In this document: positions 19,001 to 27,218 of the stretch, in pieces | Layout of the letters: each line of letters starts with the position of its first letter | Numbering within the stretch: position 1 is the stretch's first letter | NCBI GenBank assembly: GCA_028277105.1 | Contig: JANQHO010000038.1 | Location: forward strand, 1 to 42,200 | Source of the DNA: Owenweeksia sp. | Lineage (GTDB): Bacteria > Bacteroidota > Bacteroidia > Flavobacteriales > Schleiferiaceae | DNA: 42,200 bases | Direction: 5' to 3' | Translations under genes and position numbers: made by a program | The notes under the pieces: model-generated | Told to the model about the DNA's origin: nothing | Seen by the model: the letters and a program-made list of their open reading frames with translations, nothing else | Database searches by the model: none

Positions 19001-19242
19001 GCCTGGTAATTACTCCCAATCCTTTTAAGGATAAGGTCAACATCCGTTTTGAAACCCAAAGCTCCGGAGCCGTTATCCATTTAAGTGATCTCTCCGGCAG
19101 GCTAATTCTTCAAAAGAAACTTAACCATACCAATGGCAAATACCAGGATGAAATAAACCTTCAACACCTGGCCAGTGGTACGTATTTAATAAGGGTAAAA
19201 AGCGGACCGATCAGTGCCATTCGAAAACTCGTAAAAAAATAA
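13078..19242 (+). CDS. giant T9SS-exported multidomain surface protein
   Basis: A 2054-aa protein with signal peptide (LTIILSMMLWMSSHGQ). Residues ~20-255 form a LamG/concanavalin-like domain (FTISFWYKNDIS; AGNIDEFRWYNRALTPTEI). After that, Fn3-like modules alternate with MAM/jelly-roll-like modules. The Fn3-like units share a [YW]Gxx-GF motif seen six times (EYGTAGF, TYGTSGF, NWGPSGF, SWGSPGF, EYGPRGF, EYGSPGF). The MAM-like units share LYxPLVDIS-x-YLSYYYH and end in (A/S)IDxxxIxEAPxC. A PKD domain (~1880-1960) and a T9SS type A sorting domain (LVITPNPFKDKVNIRF through SGTYLIRVKSG) close the protein. It should be displayed on the surface as an adhesin or carbohydrate-binding scaffold; no catalytic domain was recognised. 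Confidence 0.92.
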   Translation: MNFKLTIILSMMLWMSSHGQVPEHLYYKFNDSSTIFNYASNPQGSQNIPVPNNLFIDTIGFLNSNSLSGSANPAAGGVNTNYQPDYSKSFTISFWYKNDISNPSQKCYYLFGDSVAGFHCLASIGGGVGFVSLHGQGGFSSPNLTLLPQPALGTMIHIVYDATPMASVGPFGPGPYGTYTIYANGFSLLGTVPVTTPPLNQSSGLSIGSAPVSLNTINPPCADITEDIAGNIDEFRWYNRALTPTEILNTLSVDLTAIGNCPGYTNFSIDSISGEAAKVSWSPGNGNDGFFLEYGTAGFNRGSGTTITGNYPGSQPPVYLTGLSPETEYDIYFGENCSSGTDSIHNPKPQTFKTTPSCPTPIHIEVTALGTDSARINWAHYGPVQEYYITYGTSGFDTLTSGKTDTVSSLPHDVGGLASGSFYDFYISTSCGGTNGNSITVKRTIATECSIKTAPYFEGFEDSTWVPVNFSTQDAINVCWSRMEGGYYNWQTYDGSLINRGTTSGNNGSLKYLGSPGNYIYEGQTSEIYSPMIDISGITTPYLSFYYHRHHVQNFIGDFPQPDFWLEINDGNGWVKALVLERGDQLNQNDPYKKAGVDLSVFGDTIQMRFVSKGIYRGLHSVMSIDDVSIDEAPVCPDIFNVSSHIFGADTSVILDIDSYSNSWQLNWGPSGFSQGSGCASVLSAPFTIDSCITVNNSIDVYIKECQAMSWNGPFEVCGLYSAPYITNFSDNDPLAKKAECWDIYSSGKESSGDLVSIKNDNSSYSGINSLRLFNQLPENNDTLMAISPAFVDLPLGNRQIRFMGIMAAGNSQGVNSLVIGTIADPHNGYTFSPVDTINLSLQWKEYVVNFDVGSGSPYNGMDNRIVLKAGNGIDQIFIDDFHYEEIPSCPAPLRGTLLVVDEWYDAATVSWSGYSVAYSEVSWGSPGFNPAINALGNAITTNTSYRIPSLTPNTTYEFYVRDSCGVNDLSDWVGPYRFTTLCSPFSAPFSENFDGNSWISAPLLVPGPFGPMNNRLNIEDTLDACWKRNIEPGTLTNSKLSIDYYHTWGLIPKSLHETFGVVESGPLQDHSGSGNYVFPIPYARKSIGDNIPDTADLYLPLVDISPLNRPYLSYYYHRFTMENYMPDVLVQVSNGAGWSTIDSLTGITQMAASDPFFQRGIPLSGLGDTIRLRFRSLYVGALDLQGQIGNSERGISAIDEIEIKEAPPCTTPLTMNVYHQIDTAQNKWNTYLTWENLNTSINEYQVLISSPGANPDSLALLGNLYSLTSDSLVLDTLHPGCYEFFVRTICGSGDTSDFSNPRRFCVPCLPIKAPLREIFDLTDPLSPGIPLCWERKYEGNNPNLSYNWLLDTASILAFTGPAGDYYGLGQYAYIETQGAIGDTAELYSPLVDISGLSKPEVYFAYHMFGVDIGTLHMDVFDGFNWYKDIWALTGQQQLAQVDPWLDTIIKLDPYNSTGLIQVRFWSVKTGNFGRAAIDNFRISDTLTCPFPTRFRMIQNTDSSATLSWDSGPNSTDFTVEYGPRGFTYGAGTKIVSSTNRIIIPAADNRLYSAYLKSNCGAGDSSFVVGPVYFQSRVVPCDDFEVYQLGPVKDQSSLIKPWDPAPNSLFNHQGDQVFSNASAQSGTKSLHMLQDTSNGVGGSGVLAHFDEIASGLYAIDFSFNIADAGGGFYEFISYVSPTGVAQGLGGGVDFYLNQTNSSLDLMDLQGALVARTPPFITGWNDLRHIIDFARDTAWIILNGVNVRTGWKYIDPNEPYLRLHGVHFLTTPSNINFSGQGSNFFVDDFCVEPYQCPSPSGLTLDNLSCTQAAFSWNEGQNGSIILVEYGSPGFTQGSGIFRSKQQTADTLTGLLPGTSYEIYVAELCGYDTIYTGPVSFTTLTNATADFTFITGNPGSQGVTVDFDGTPSVGANSYSWLFNNSATATGATPSYTFTSNGTFPVQLVITSDCGNDTITKSVQISGIGLAENILNSSLVITPNPFKDKVNIRFETQSSGAVIHLSDLSGRLILQKKLNHTNGKYQDEINLQHLASGTYLIRVKSGPISAIRKLVKK

Positions 19243-19358
19243 GAACAATTTGTTTTCAATAGTAAAGGTGAGTAATCACTCAAAAGTTTATAAGTCCGTT
19301 AATTACGGTTAGAGTTATCGACCCAGACATAGGTTCATAAAGGATAAGCCTATATCGC

Positions 19359-19386
19359 CCAAAAGCCACCATATGGTGGCTTTTGG
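19359..19386 (+). terminator. palindromic hairpin, likely terminator of the giant surface-protein gene
   Basis: CCAAAAGCCACC (19359-19370), ATAT loop, GGTGGCTTTTGG (19375-19386): a perfect 12-bp stem with TTTTGG-ATTTG at the 3' side, 117 bp after the stop. A-rich and T-rich stem ends could let it work in both directions. It separates this gene from the EndoQ-UvrD gene. Confidence 0.65.
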
Positions 19387-19485
19387 ATTTGTTAGTCAAC
19401 CCCTCATTATTGAAGTGAGCCTGTATGTTAAAAACTTCAACCCCATTTTTTCGGCTCCTATCCCCTTGTTTTCTTATCTTGGAAG

Positions 19486-22400
19486 ATGTTCTACATTGCC
19501 GATCTGCATTTGCATTCCCATTACTCCCGGGCTACCAGCAAAGACCTCAACCTGGAGTCGCTCTACCAGTGGGCCCGTATCAAAGGGATCAACCTTATAG
19601 GTACGGGTGATTTTACCCATCCGGCCTGGTTCAAAGAAATCAAAGAAAAACTGGAGCCGGACGGGCATGGCTTTTACAAGCTGAAGAATCCGCCTAAAGA
19701 TCCGGCCATCCCTGGCCTCAAAGTGCACGACATAGACGTCCGCTTTTGCCTCACGGTAGAGATCAGTTCCATTTACAAATACGGGGAACGGGTCCGAAAA
19801 AATCACAACTGTGTGTACGCTCCCGATTTTGAGACGGTAGCCCGTATCAACGCCAAACTGGCCTCTATTGGCAACCTGGAAGCAGACGGCCGCCCTATCC
19901 TCGGCCTGCCTTCGCGCGACTTGCTGGAGATCGTACTGGAATCTTCCCCGGATGCCCATCTCATCCCGGCCCACGTGTGGACGCCCTGGTTCTCTACCCT
20001 GGGCTCTAAAGCAGGCTACGACAGCATCAAAGAATGCTTCCGCGACCTGAGCAATCACATTTTTGCCCTGGAAACCGGCCTTTCTTCTGACCCGGAAATG
20101 AACTGGAAACTCAGCATGCTGGACCGCTATACCCTGGTTTCCAATTCTGATGCCCATTCTCCCCAGAAGCTGGGGCGGGAAGCCAATCTGTTCAATACTG
20201 AACTCAGCTACCGGGGGATGTTTGACGCCCTCAAGAACCACCAGGGCTTTCTGGGCACTTATGAGTTTTTTCCCGAAGAAGGCAAATACCACCATGATGG
20301 CCACCGCAAATGTGGCATTTCCCTGGAGCCGGAGGAAAGCTTAAAATACAACAACCTTTGCCCGGTTTGCGGCAAGCCTCTTACTGTGGGAGTATTGCAC
20401 CGGGTGGAAAAGCTGGCCGACCGCAAAAAACCGGAGCGCCCTGCAGGAGCACCCGACTTCCACTACATCATTCCCTTGCCGGAGATATTAGCCGAGATAA
20501 AAGGAGTGGGCCCAGCCAGTAAAAAAGTGCAACAGGCCTTTCAGCAAACTATTTCCGCCTTTGGCAACGAGTTCAGTCTGCTGAAACAGGTTCCTATTCA
20601 GGATATCGAAAAACAATCCGGCCCTGTGATAGCGGAAGCGATCAGACGTATGCGGGAACAAGAGGTGAACCCCCAGGCGGGTTATGACGGGCTTTACGGT
20701 ACGATAAAAATATTTGAGGAAGGTGAGATCAGCCGTTTGATGGGGCAGGGTACTTTCTTTGGCAACGAGCTGATCGAAAAAATCACTAAACGGGAGCTAA
20801 AGGAAACTTCGGCCTATCAGCAGGATAACATGCTGGCTCAAGTAGCCGAACCTCAAAAAGTCCGCCTGAATGAAGAACAGGAAAAGGTAAAAGACGCCCT
20901 GGCAGGAGCTACTCTCGTAACGGCTGGACCGGGTACGGGTAAGACCAGCACGCTGATCCGCTGGATAGAAAACCAGATCGTTTCTGCCAGCATCAAACCA
21001 TCAGAAATACTGGCCGTAACCTTTACTAATAAAGCGGCTGACGAGCTCAAAGAACGCCTGACTCACCGGCTGGGCGATAAGGTACGCCCCATGATTATAG
21101 GCACTTTCCACGCCATCGGCTGGCAGATCCTGAAAGAAAGATGGCCCGAGCTCACTACTATCTATGACGAAGAAAGCCGTGAGGTGGTGCTCCGCCTGAT
21201 CTATCCCGAACTGGAAGACAAAGAGCTAAAAAAACTGGCTAAAGCATTGGTGGCCTATTTTGAACTGGCGGATAACAGCGGTTTTGAGGCGGTGGAATTC
21301 AAGGCTGCCACTTACCGGGATTACCTGCATAAAAGAGGGGCAGTAGACCTTTCAGACATCATCAGCCAGGTGATCGAACTTTGGCAAAGGGAGCCGGAAT
21401 GGCTGGAACGTGCCCGCAAGCAGTGGCAAGCCATAGCGGTAGACGAATTCCAGGACATCAACCCTTTACAGTATCAGTTCATTAAACTGATCGGGCTGGA
21501 TAAAAACCTGCTGGCCATAGGCGATCCCGATCAGGCGATCTACGGCTTCCGGGGCTCTGATGTAAGGCTGTTCTTTCGTTTTAAAGAAGAGTTCAAGGCC
21601 AGGGAGATCGGCTTACTGCGCAACTACCGCTCCACCCAGAGCATAGTGGAAGCAGCCGGAAGCATCATCCAAAACAATACATTAAAGAGCGGGATTGAGC
21701 TAATCCCTAATAAACCTCAAGGAAAACGCATCAAAGTTTTTGAAGCGGCCAATACCCTGGAAGAAGCTTATTACATCGCTGGCGAAATAGAAAAATATAT
21801 CGGAGGTACGGAAAACCTGACTATCGGTACACCTTCCGATACGGGGGATTACGCCTTTTCGGATATTGCAGTGCTCTTCCGTACCCGCAAAGTGGGTAGT
21901 GAGTTGCTCAACCAACTCAAGAAAAAGGGTATTCCGGCCCATTTTGGCGATGGTACTTCTTTCCTGGCCAGTCCTCCTTTCAGCATTATTGCCGATACCC
22001 TGCGCCTCTACCTCAACCCCCGGGACATGGTGGCCCTGAACGGCTTGCTGACCAACGGTCTGGGTTGGAGTGCTAACGAAACGAGGAATGTACTGCGGCT
22101 CATTCATCAATCCCAGGGTAACTGGCAGAAAACATTTGCTACTACTCTTTCAGAACCTTTACAACAGAATTGGGGTAAATGGCGAAAATTCTACAAAAAA
22201 TTGCCGGCTGCCTTTCAGAAAAAAGGCCTGAAAGGAGCTATTACCTCCATTTGTGACACTTACTTGCCCCAGGATCAACTTAGCGATGAGGAGCTCTTGA
22301 AAAAAGAAGCCATCCTGGAACTGGCAGCAGACGCCCAGGCCGATCTGGAAAGTTTTCTCGAAAAAATGACCCTCAACCCCTATACCGATACCGGCCGCCT

Positions 22401-22737
22401 TAAAACGGAGGGCGTGCACTTGTTAACCTTTCACGCGGCCAAGGGCCTGGAGTTTCCCATTGTATTTATTGCCGGGGCTGAAGAACGTGTAACTCCTATC
22501 AGAAGGAAAGATGCCGATATAGAAGAAGAGCGCAGGTTGTTTTACGTGGCACTCACCCGGGCCAAAGAAGAAGCGCAGATCATCCACTGCCGGGAAAGAA
22601 TGCAGTATCAGCAATTACAATCTATGGAAGCCTCCCGTTTTCTGTATGAAATACCCGGAAGTCTCAAACAAACAGTACAACTGATTCAAAAGAAAAGTGC
22701 GGCTGAGCTGGAGAAAGAGCAGTTAAAATTGTTTTAA
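19486..22737 (+). CDS. endonuclease Q-like PHP nuclease fused to UvrD-type helicase
   Basis: A 1083-aa fusion. Residues 1-~410 match endonuclease Q (TIGR00375 family): a PHP metallo-phosphoesterase core (DLHLHSHYS near 5-13; GTGDFTHP; HVWTPWF; SNSDAHSPQKLGREAN), a zinc-binding segment (C276, then C292 and C295 in CPVCGKPLTVGVLHRVEKLA) and the C-terminal helical part ending in NPQAGYDGLYGTIKIF. EndoQ nicks 5' of deaminated bases and abasic sites. Residues ~430-1083 are an SF1 UvrD/PcrA helicase: Walker A GPGTGKT (481-487, K486), DEFQD (653-657), GDPDQAIYGFRGS, LLRNYRSTQ, LLTFHAAKGLEFPIVF and LFYVALTRAKE. The fusion suggests coupled damage nicking and strand unwinding. A decayed second copy lies at 34829-34951. 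Confidence 0.93.
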   Translation: MFYIADLHLHSHYSRATSKDLNLESLYQWARIKGINLIGTGDFTHPAWFKEIKEKLEPDGHGFYKLKNPPKDPAIPGLKVHDIDVRFCLTVEISSIYKYGERVRKNHNCVYAPDFETVARINAKLASIGNLEADGRPILGLPSRDLLEIVLESSPDAHLIPAHVWTPWFSTLGSKAGYDSIKECFRDLSNHIFALETGLSSDPEMNWKLSMLDRYTLVSNSDAHSPQKLGREANLFNTELSYRGMFDALKNHQGFLGTYEFFPEEGKYHHDGHRKCGISLEPEESLKYNNLCPVCGKPLTVGVLHRVEKLADRKKPERPAGAPDFHYIIPLPEILAEIKGVGPASKKVQQAFQQTISAFGNEFSLLKQVPIQDIEKQSGPVIAEAIRRMREQEVNPQAGYDGLYGTIKIFEEGEISRLMGQGTFFGNELIEKITKRELKETSAYQQDNMLAQVAEPQKVRLNEEQEKVKDALAGATLVTAGPGTGKTSTLIRWIENQIVSASIKPSEILAVTFTNKAADELKERLTHRLGDKVRPMIIGTFHAIGWQILKERWPELTTIYDEESREVVLRLIYPELEDKELKKLAKALVAYFELADNSGFEAVEFKAATYRDYLHKRGAVDLSDIISQVIELWQREPEWLERARKQWQAIAVDEFQDINPLQYQFIKLIGLDKNLLAIGDPDQAIYGFRGSDVRLFFRFKEEFKAREIGLLRNYRSTQSIVEAAGSIIQNNTLKSGIELIPNKPQGKRIKVFEAANTLEEAYYIAGEIEKYIGGTENLTIGTPSDTGDYAFSDIAVLFRTRKVGSELLNQLKKKGIPAHFGDGTSFLASPPFSIIADTLRLYLNPRDMVALNGLLTNGLGWSANETRNVLRLIHQSQGNWQKTFATTLSEPLQQNWGKWRKFYKKLPAAFQKKGLKGAITSICDTYLPQDQLSDEELLKKEAILELAADAQADLESFLEKMTLNPYTDTGRLKTEGVHLLTFHAAKGLEFPIVFIAGAEERVTPIRRKDADIEEERRLFYVALTRAKEEAQIIHCRERMQYQQLQSMEASRFLYEIPGSLKQTVQLIQKKSAAELEKEQLKLF

Positions 22738-22826
22738 CGCTTAATTAGTTAAACCGTTTTTGGTTGATTGGTAGCACTGGAATCTACCAGGCCTTAGATA
22801 TTTTAACCAGGTCCGCTTTTAGATAT

Positions 22827-22997
22827 TTATTGAATTCTGAATCTTACTGGTAATACAAACTCCACTGGAACAGGACGGTCAAACTGATAACCAAGTTCAC
22901 AGGCCATTAGCATACTTACCACCCGAACAACTTCCTCATCACAAACTTCACCTAAACCACGCAATATCACGATGTCCCGTACCACTCTATCTGCACC
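22827..22997 (-). pseudogene. remnant of a tonB 3' end (TonB C-terminal domain)
   Basis: Read on the minus strand, 56 codons plus stop match the C-terminus of the intact TonB at 35476-36285 at 45 of 56 residues. Shared blocks include VVRDIVILR, CDEEV, GYQFDRPVPV, FVLPVRF and IQ-stop. Upstream of the GAD triplet the similarity stops and the frame soon meets a stop codon, so no full gene exists. Changes such as Trp to Cys and Pro to Leu at otherwise conserved sites fit relaxed selection. It sits 90 bp past the EndoQ-UvrD stop in convergent orientation, the mirror partner of the EndoQ-UvrD remnant beside the intact tonB. Confidence 0.9.
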
Positions 22998-23117
22998 AGA
23001 TCCACTAAACTCACTTTATATTGCTTTTGCTCAATAACCACGACTATAAAAATTTATTTTTAAGAAGCTTATACTTTAAAACTGTAATTTTAGTTATACA
23101 TCAATTGTATTTTAGCT

Positions 23118-26100
23118 GTGATCCTGAGAAAAAAAATAAGGCATGTTGTTTCCTTACTTCTGCTTTTAGTAGGCAATCAGACACTTTATGCCCAAACCAG
23201 TATTTTCACTAATGAGGATGGTTTACCCAATAGGTTTGTTAGACAAACCCTGGAGGATCATGAAGGTTTTCTGTGGGTAGCCACAGATAATGGCTTAGCC
23301 CGCTTTGATGGCAATGAATTCACTATTCTGGAAAATGTAGGAAAAGACTCGGCTAATCTCACGAGCCCGCATATCAATTCCCTGGCCAAAACTTCTAGCG
23401 GCCAACTTGTAATAGGTACCTCAAAAGGACTTGCTATATTATCTGCTGACCGAAACAAGTTGTGGTACCCTATTCCTGATAACAGCCCAGCAGCTGGCCT
23501 GCCTATCGTTTCCATAGCTGTTTTTGATAACGGGAATATTGCTTTTTCTACCTCAGAAGATAATCTATACATACTATCGGAAGAGCAAAAACTAAAGCAG
23601 GTGTATTCGTATGGCAAAGTTGAAGCTAAAGCCGATAAGTTATGTTATATCGATAGCAATAGGGTACTGGTACTCTACCGTTCGGGTCACACAAATAAAT
23701 TTTGGATAATTAATTCATCCGGAGAGATAATTCAAAAGAGCCAGACTCTTTACCCATATGCTGATGGGGTGGTCGGTCCTGAGAAGAGGGCTTACTTTAC
23801 TTTTGATCATGTAGTAAAGACCACAACATGGGAGTTTCGGGTAGAAGCTTATTCCCTGGCGGGTGAAAAAATAAAACAATGGAAATTGGAAGGTGATTTG
23901 CCCATTATGGGTGGGTCAACTTTAAGTGATATCATCTTTTATTCGGGCGGGTATTTGTGGTTAAATCCAACTGGAGAAGTCATTGTTCGTCTTGACCCTT
24001 CTAAGGGTGATTTTTCGTTTTTCACAGGAAATGAGATTGGCAAAAGCCCTTCAATTGCTGTTACTAATTTCACTCATGTTTTGGAGGATCGTAATAAGAA
24101 TCTTTGGTTTTCCTCAAACGGGGGACTCATTGGCCTTAGCCTAAAGCAAAAGGCCTTTAAGGTTCTAAAACCTGATAGGATCCCCAAAGATGATATTTTC
24201 AGTACACGCATCATCTATCCCTGGGATGACAAACATTTTATAATCTCACTATACAACAGTTCATTCTTATTGGATAGAGAAACTCATGAATTTACCCGCT
24301 ATGATCACATTCCGGGGAATCATTCTACTATATCCATACGTTCCATTCTTTCTTTTGGGGCTGATAGTCTTTTAGTAGGTACAGAATTGCTATCTCTGTA
24401 TTGGCTCAAAAATGGAAAAAAAGTACTTGAAAATGCCTTGTTGGATTCTGAGCCCATAAAACCTATATCGGCTATGGTTTGTGACCTTAAGGGAAGAATA
24501 TGGGTAGGAGGACAGACAGGCTTCTATCGTTATGACGCTAAAATCAAAAAGCTTCATCCAGTTTCGGGGTTTAAAAATAATAATGAAAGCACAAAAAGAA
24601 TTTATGAACTGTGCTACGATTCGGAAATGAATCTGATCTGGATAGCTAGTGATAGGGGTCTGATAAAATTCGGAGTAGAAACCGGCCAATATCAATTATA
24701 TGATCTCCTGTTATCCAATAGTCCTTTGGCTAATATTATTTCTACCTGTCTGGTAGTTAAAAAAGAGGTAATATGGATAGGCACCCGAGAAAGCGGCTTG
24801 ATAAAATTTAATAGGGTTACGGAAAAGATCACCCATTTTACTGCTCAAAATGGACTCAGTGATAATCTTATTTACTCCATACTTGAAGATGCAAAGGGCA
24901 GGCTTTGGCTGGGTACCGCTAATGGGCTATCTGTCTTTGACCCTGCAACGGAAAAGTTTATAAATTTCTATGAAAAAGATGGAATTGCACACAACGAGTT
25001 TAATACGGGTTCAATATACCGTTCAGCAAATGGGGAGCTGTATATGGGCGGAATAAATGGCATTACCCTGTTTGATCCCGAAAAAGTATTGGCCGACAAA
25101 AAAAACCCCAGGCTAAGGCTCAGCAAAATTGTTAGGCATGATGGCGCTAGTAACAGGGAAATGGAAACTACCTATGCTATTGGAAAATTGAAAAAGCTTA
25201 CTATCTACCCGAATGACCGGTACTTCTCGGTATTTTTTTCGTCAGAAGATCTCCTCAATCAATCTAAAAGTTTTGAATATCGCCTGGATGGGCTTGAAAG
25301 TAACTGGAATTTTCTGGACACCAGAAAAAATATCCGCTTTGCAGGTTTATCTGCAGGAAACTATAAGTTATTAATCCGGGAAGCAGGTAGTGCAGATGAT
25401 CAAATCATAAGCCTGATATTACCTATACAGGTATTGGCTCCCTGGTATAAAAGATGGTGGGCTATATTAACTTTCATTTTACTGGGATTGGCACTTCTAC
25501 TGCTGTTTTATTCATTCAGGATAAAGCAGTTGAGAACCACCAACCAATTAAAGCTGGAACAGCTAAAAGTGGAAAAGAAGGAAGAGCTGGATAAACTAAA
25601 GTCTGACTTTTTTGCCAATATCTCCCATGAATTCAGAACCCCGCTTACGCTGATTCTCGGGCCATTGGAAAATAATAAGTCCAGTAAAAATGGTAGCATT
25701 GATAAAAAACAACAAAACATGATGAGGCGGAATGCCAAGCAGCTCTTATCCCTGATCAACCAATTACTGGATCTTAGTAAACTGGACAGCGGAAGTATGA
25801 AATTCCAGCCCATAACAAAAGACCTTGCCGCCCATTTACGGCTGATCGTTAGCAATTTTGAGAACTTGTTTATTTCGCGTGACATTGACCTGCAATTTGC
25901 TATACAAGACCAGGCACTGTTGGCCTCTTATGACGTAGACTACATGGAAAAGATTATGAATAATTTACTTTCCAATGCTTTGAAATTTTGTAAGCCTGGC
26001 GGAAGTGTGGAAGTGATTTGTCGTAAAACCAATGATCAAACTGTCCAAATAGTTGTAACCAATACAGGAAAGGAACTCCCACCGCACATACTACCTGAGT

Positions 26101-27119
26101 TATTCAGAAGATTTTACCAACAAAATGAAGATTTAGGGCAAGGTACTGGTATTGGCCTGGCCCTTACCAAAGAATTAGTAGAGCGTCACAACGGAACCAT
26201 TATGGCAAAAAGTGAAGAAGGCATTACCTCTTTTGTCGTTGAACTACCGCTAAACCTAAATGGGAAAGACGTAAAAGGATTACATACAGGAAGCTTTAAC
26301 AATCCAGCTTTACCACCTATAACCCATATAGAAACAGAACAAGCAAGTGAACCTGACGATCAAGCTATAAAGGAAGATGCCCCTTTGATACTGGTGGTAG
26401 ATGACAATGCTGACCTCAGGGAATTCCTGACCGACATACTGCATACAGACTACCAGGTAATACGAGCAACTAACGGAGAGGAAGGATTACGGCAAGCCCA
26501 GGAGTTCATCCCTGATTTGGTGATTAGCGACCTTATGATGCCTGAAATGGATGGGCATGAACTCTGTGACCGTCTTAAAACCGCTGAACTCACCAGCCAT
26601 ATTCCGGTAATTATGCTAACCGCCAAGGCCAATCAGGATAGCAAGTTAGTAGGCTTGGAGAAAGGTGCAGATGATTATTTAATGAAACCCTTTAATAGGT
26701 CCGAACTCTTAATTCGGGTTAAAAATCTGATCCGGCTAAGACGCTTATTACAGGAAAAATACAGCGGTAAAAAGCTGGTGAAAATAAATCAAAAGCCATC
26801 GCTAGACCTTGAGGATGAGTTTATGCAAAAGGTCGTTAAGGTGATCGATGAACATATACATGAGGAAGACTTTACCGTGGATATGTTTTGCCAAAAACTA
26901 TTTTTAAGCCCAAGGCAAGTGCAACGAAAGCTTAAGGCCCTCACTGATCGAACCCCCGTCAGTTTCATTCGGCAATACCGACTTCAAAAAGCCTATGAAA
27001 AGATCCAAAAAGGTGAAACCACTATTTCGGAAGTAGCGGCCTCTGTAGGCATGTCTAACCTCAGTCATTTCAGCAAAGCCTTTAAAAGAGAATTTGGGGC
27101 TGCTCCCAGCGAAGTTTGA
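23118..27119 (+). CDS. hybrid two-component system sensor/regulator (one-protein HTCS)
   Basis: A 1333-aa protein from GTG 23118, directly followed by a signal peptide ending LYAQ. Residues ~25-660 are Reg_prop propeller repeats (GLPNRFVRQTLEDHEGFLWVATDNGLARFDG; YSILEDAKGRLWLGTANGLSVFD), then a Y_Y_Y domain, a membrane helix (~779-799), a HisKA domain with H837 in NISHEFRTPLTLILG, a HATPase domain (NNLLSNALKF; GTGIGLALTKELVERHNG), a receiver with phospho-acceptor D1138 in DLVISDLMMPEMDG, and an AraC HTH at ~1230-1333. Such proteins usually sense a polysaccharide fragment in the periplasm and activate a neighbouring uptake locus. No SusC/SusD or glycoside hydrolase is nearby; the likely targets are the secreted genes from 27881 on. 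Confidence 0.95.
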   Translation: MILRKKIRHVVSLLLLLVGNQTLYAQTSIFTNEDGLPNRFVRQTLEDHEGFLWVATDNGLARFDGNEFTILENVGKDSANLTSPHINSLAKTSSGQLVIGTSKGLAILSADRNKLWYPIPDNSPAAGLPIVSIAVFDNGNIAFSTSEDNLYILSEEQKLKQVYSYGKVEAKADKLCYIDSNRVLVLYRSGHTNKFWIINSSGEIIQKSQTLYPYADGVVGPEKRAYFTFDHVVKTTTWEFRVEAYSLAGEKIKQWKLEGDLPIMGGSTLSDIIFYSGGYLWLNPTGEVIVRLDPSKGDFSFFTGNEIGKSPSIAVTNFTHVLEDRNKNLWFSSNGGLIGLSLKQKAFKVLKPDRIPKDDIFSTRIIYPWDDKHFIISLYNSSFLLDRETHEFTRYDHIPGNHSTISIRSILSFGADSLLVGTELLSLYWLKNGKKVLENALLDSEPIKPISAMVCDLKGRIWVGGQTGFYRYDAKIKKLHPVSGFKNNNESTKRIYELCYDSEMNLIWIASDRGLIKFGVETGQYQLYDLLLSNSPLANIISTCLVVKKEVIWIGTRESGLIKFNRVTEKITHFTAQNGLSDNLIYSILEDAKGRLWLGTANGLSVFDPATEKFINFYEKDGIAHNEFNTGSIYRSANGELYMGGINGITLFDPEKVLADKKNPRLRLSKIVRHDGASNREMETTYAIGKLKKLTIYPNDRYFSVFFSSEDLLNQSKSFEYRLDGLESNWNFLDTRKNIRFAGLSAGNYKLLIREAGSADDQIISLILPIQVLAPWYKRWWAILTFILLGLALLLLFYSFRIKQLRTTNQLKLEQLKVEKKEELDKLKSDFFANISHEFRTPLTLILGPLENNKSSKNGSIDKKQQNMMRRNAKQLLSLINQLLDLSKLDSGSMKFQPITKDLAAHLRLIVSNFENLFISRDIDLQFAIQDQALLASYDVDYMEKIMNNLLSNALKFCKPGGSVEVICRKTNDQTVQIVVTNTGKELPPHILPELFRRFYQQNEDLGQGTGIGLALTKELVERHNGTIMAKSEEGITSFVVELPLNLNGKDVKGLHTGSFNNPALPPITHIETEQASEPDDQAIKEDAPLILVVDDNADLREFLTDILHTDYQVIRATNGEEGLRQAQEFIPDLVISDLMMPEMDGHELCDRLKTAELTSHIPVIMLTAKANQDSKLVGLEKGADDYLMKPFNRSELLIRVKNLIRLRRLLQEKYSGKKLVKINQKPSLDLEDEFMQKVVKVIDEHIHEEDFTVDMFCQKLFLSPRQVQRKLKALTDRTPVSFIRQYRLQKAYEKIQKGETTISEVAASVGMSNLSHFSKAFKREFGAAPSEV

Positions 27120-27136
27120 TTTTCTTTTTCTATCCT

Positions 27137-27218
27137 AAACTCACATTTTGTCGGGTTTGAACAATATAAAGTCCTAAATGGGCAAACACACAGATCCCTT
27201 ATCTGCGTTCTTTGTCCT
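27137..27218 (+). repeat. ~80-bp direct repeat, copy 1
   Basis: This stretch, just past the sensor gene stop, recurs at 27599-27678. Both copies contain CATTTTGTCGGGTTTGAACAA, then an AAAGTC-x-(C/T)AAATG-G-CAAACAC segment and a ending near GCGT-CTTTG. It has no coding potential that I can see. The spacing and the location upstream of the secreted genes suggest either regulatory duplication or remnants of a small mobile repeat. Confidence 0.7.

Noticed and set aside
19474..20304. 276-codon minus-strand frame over the EndoQ domain
   Set aside because: It is antisense to a gene with clear family motifs; its translation has no domain and a composition typical of a shadow frame.
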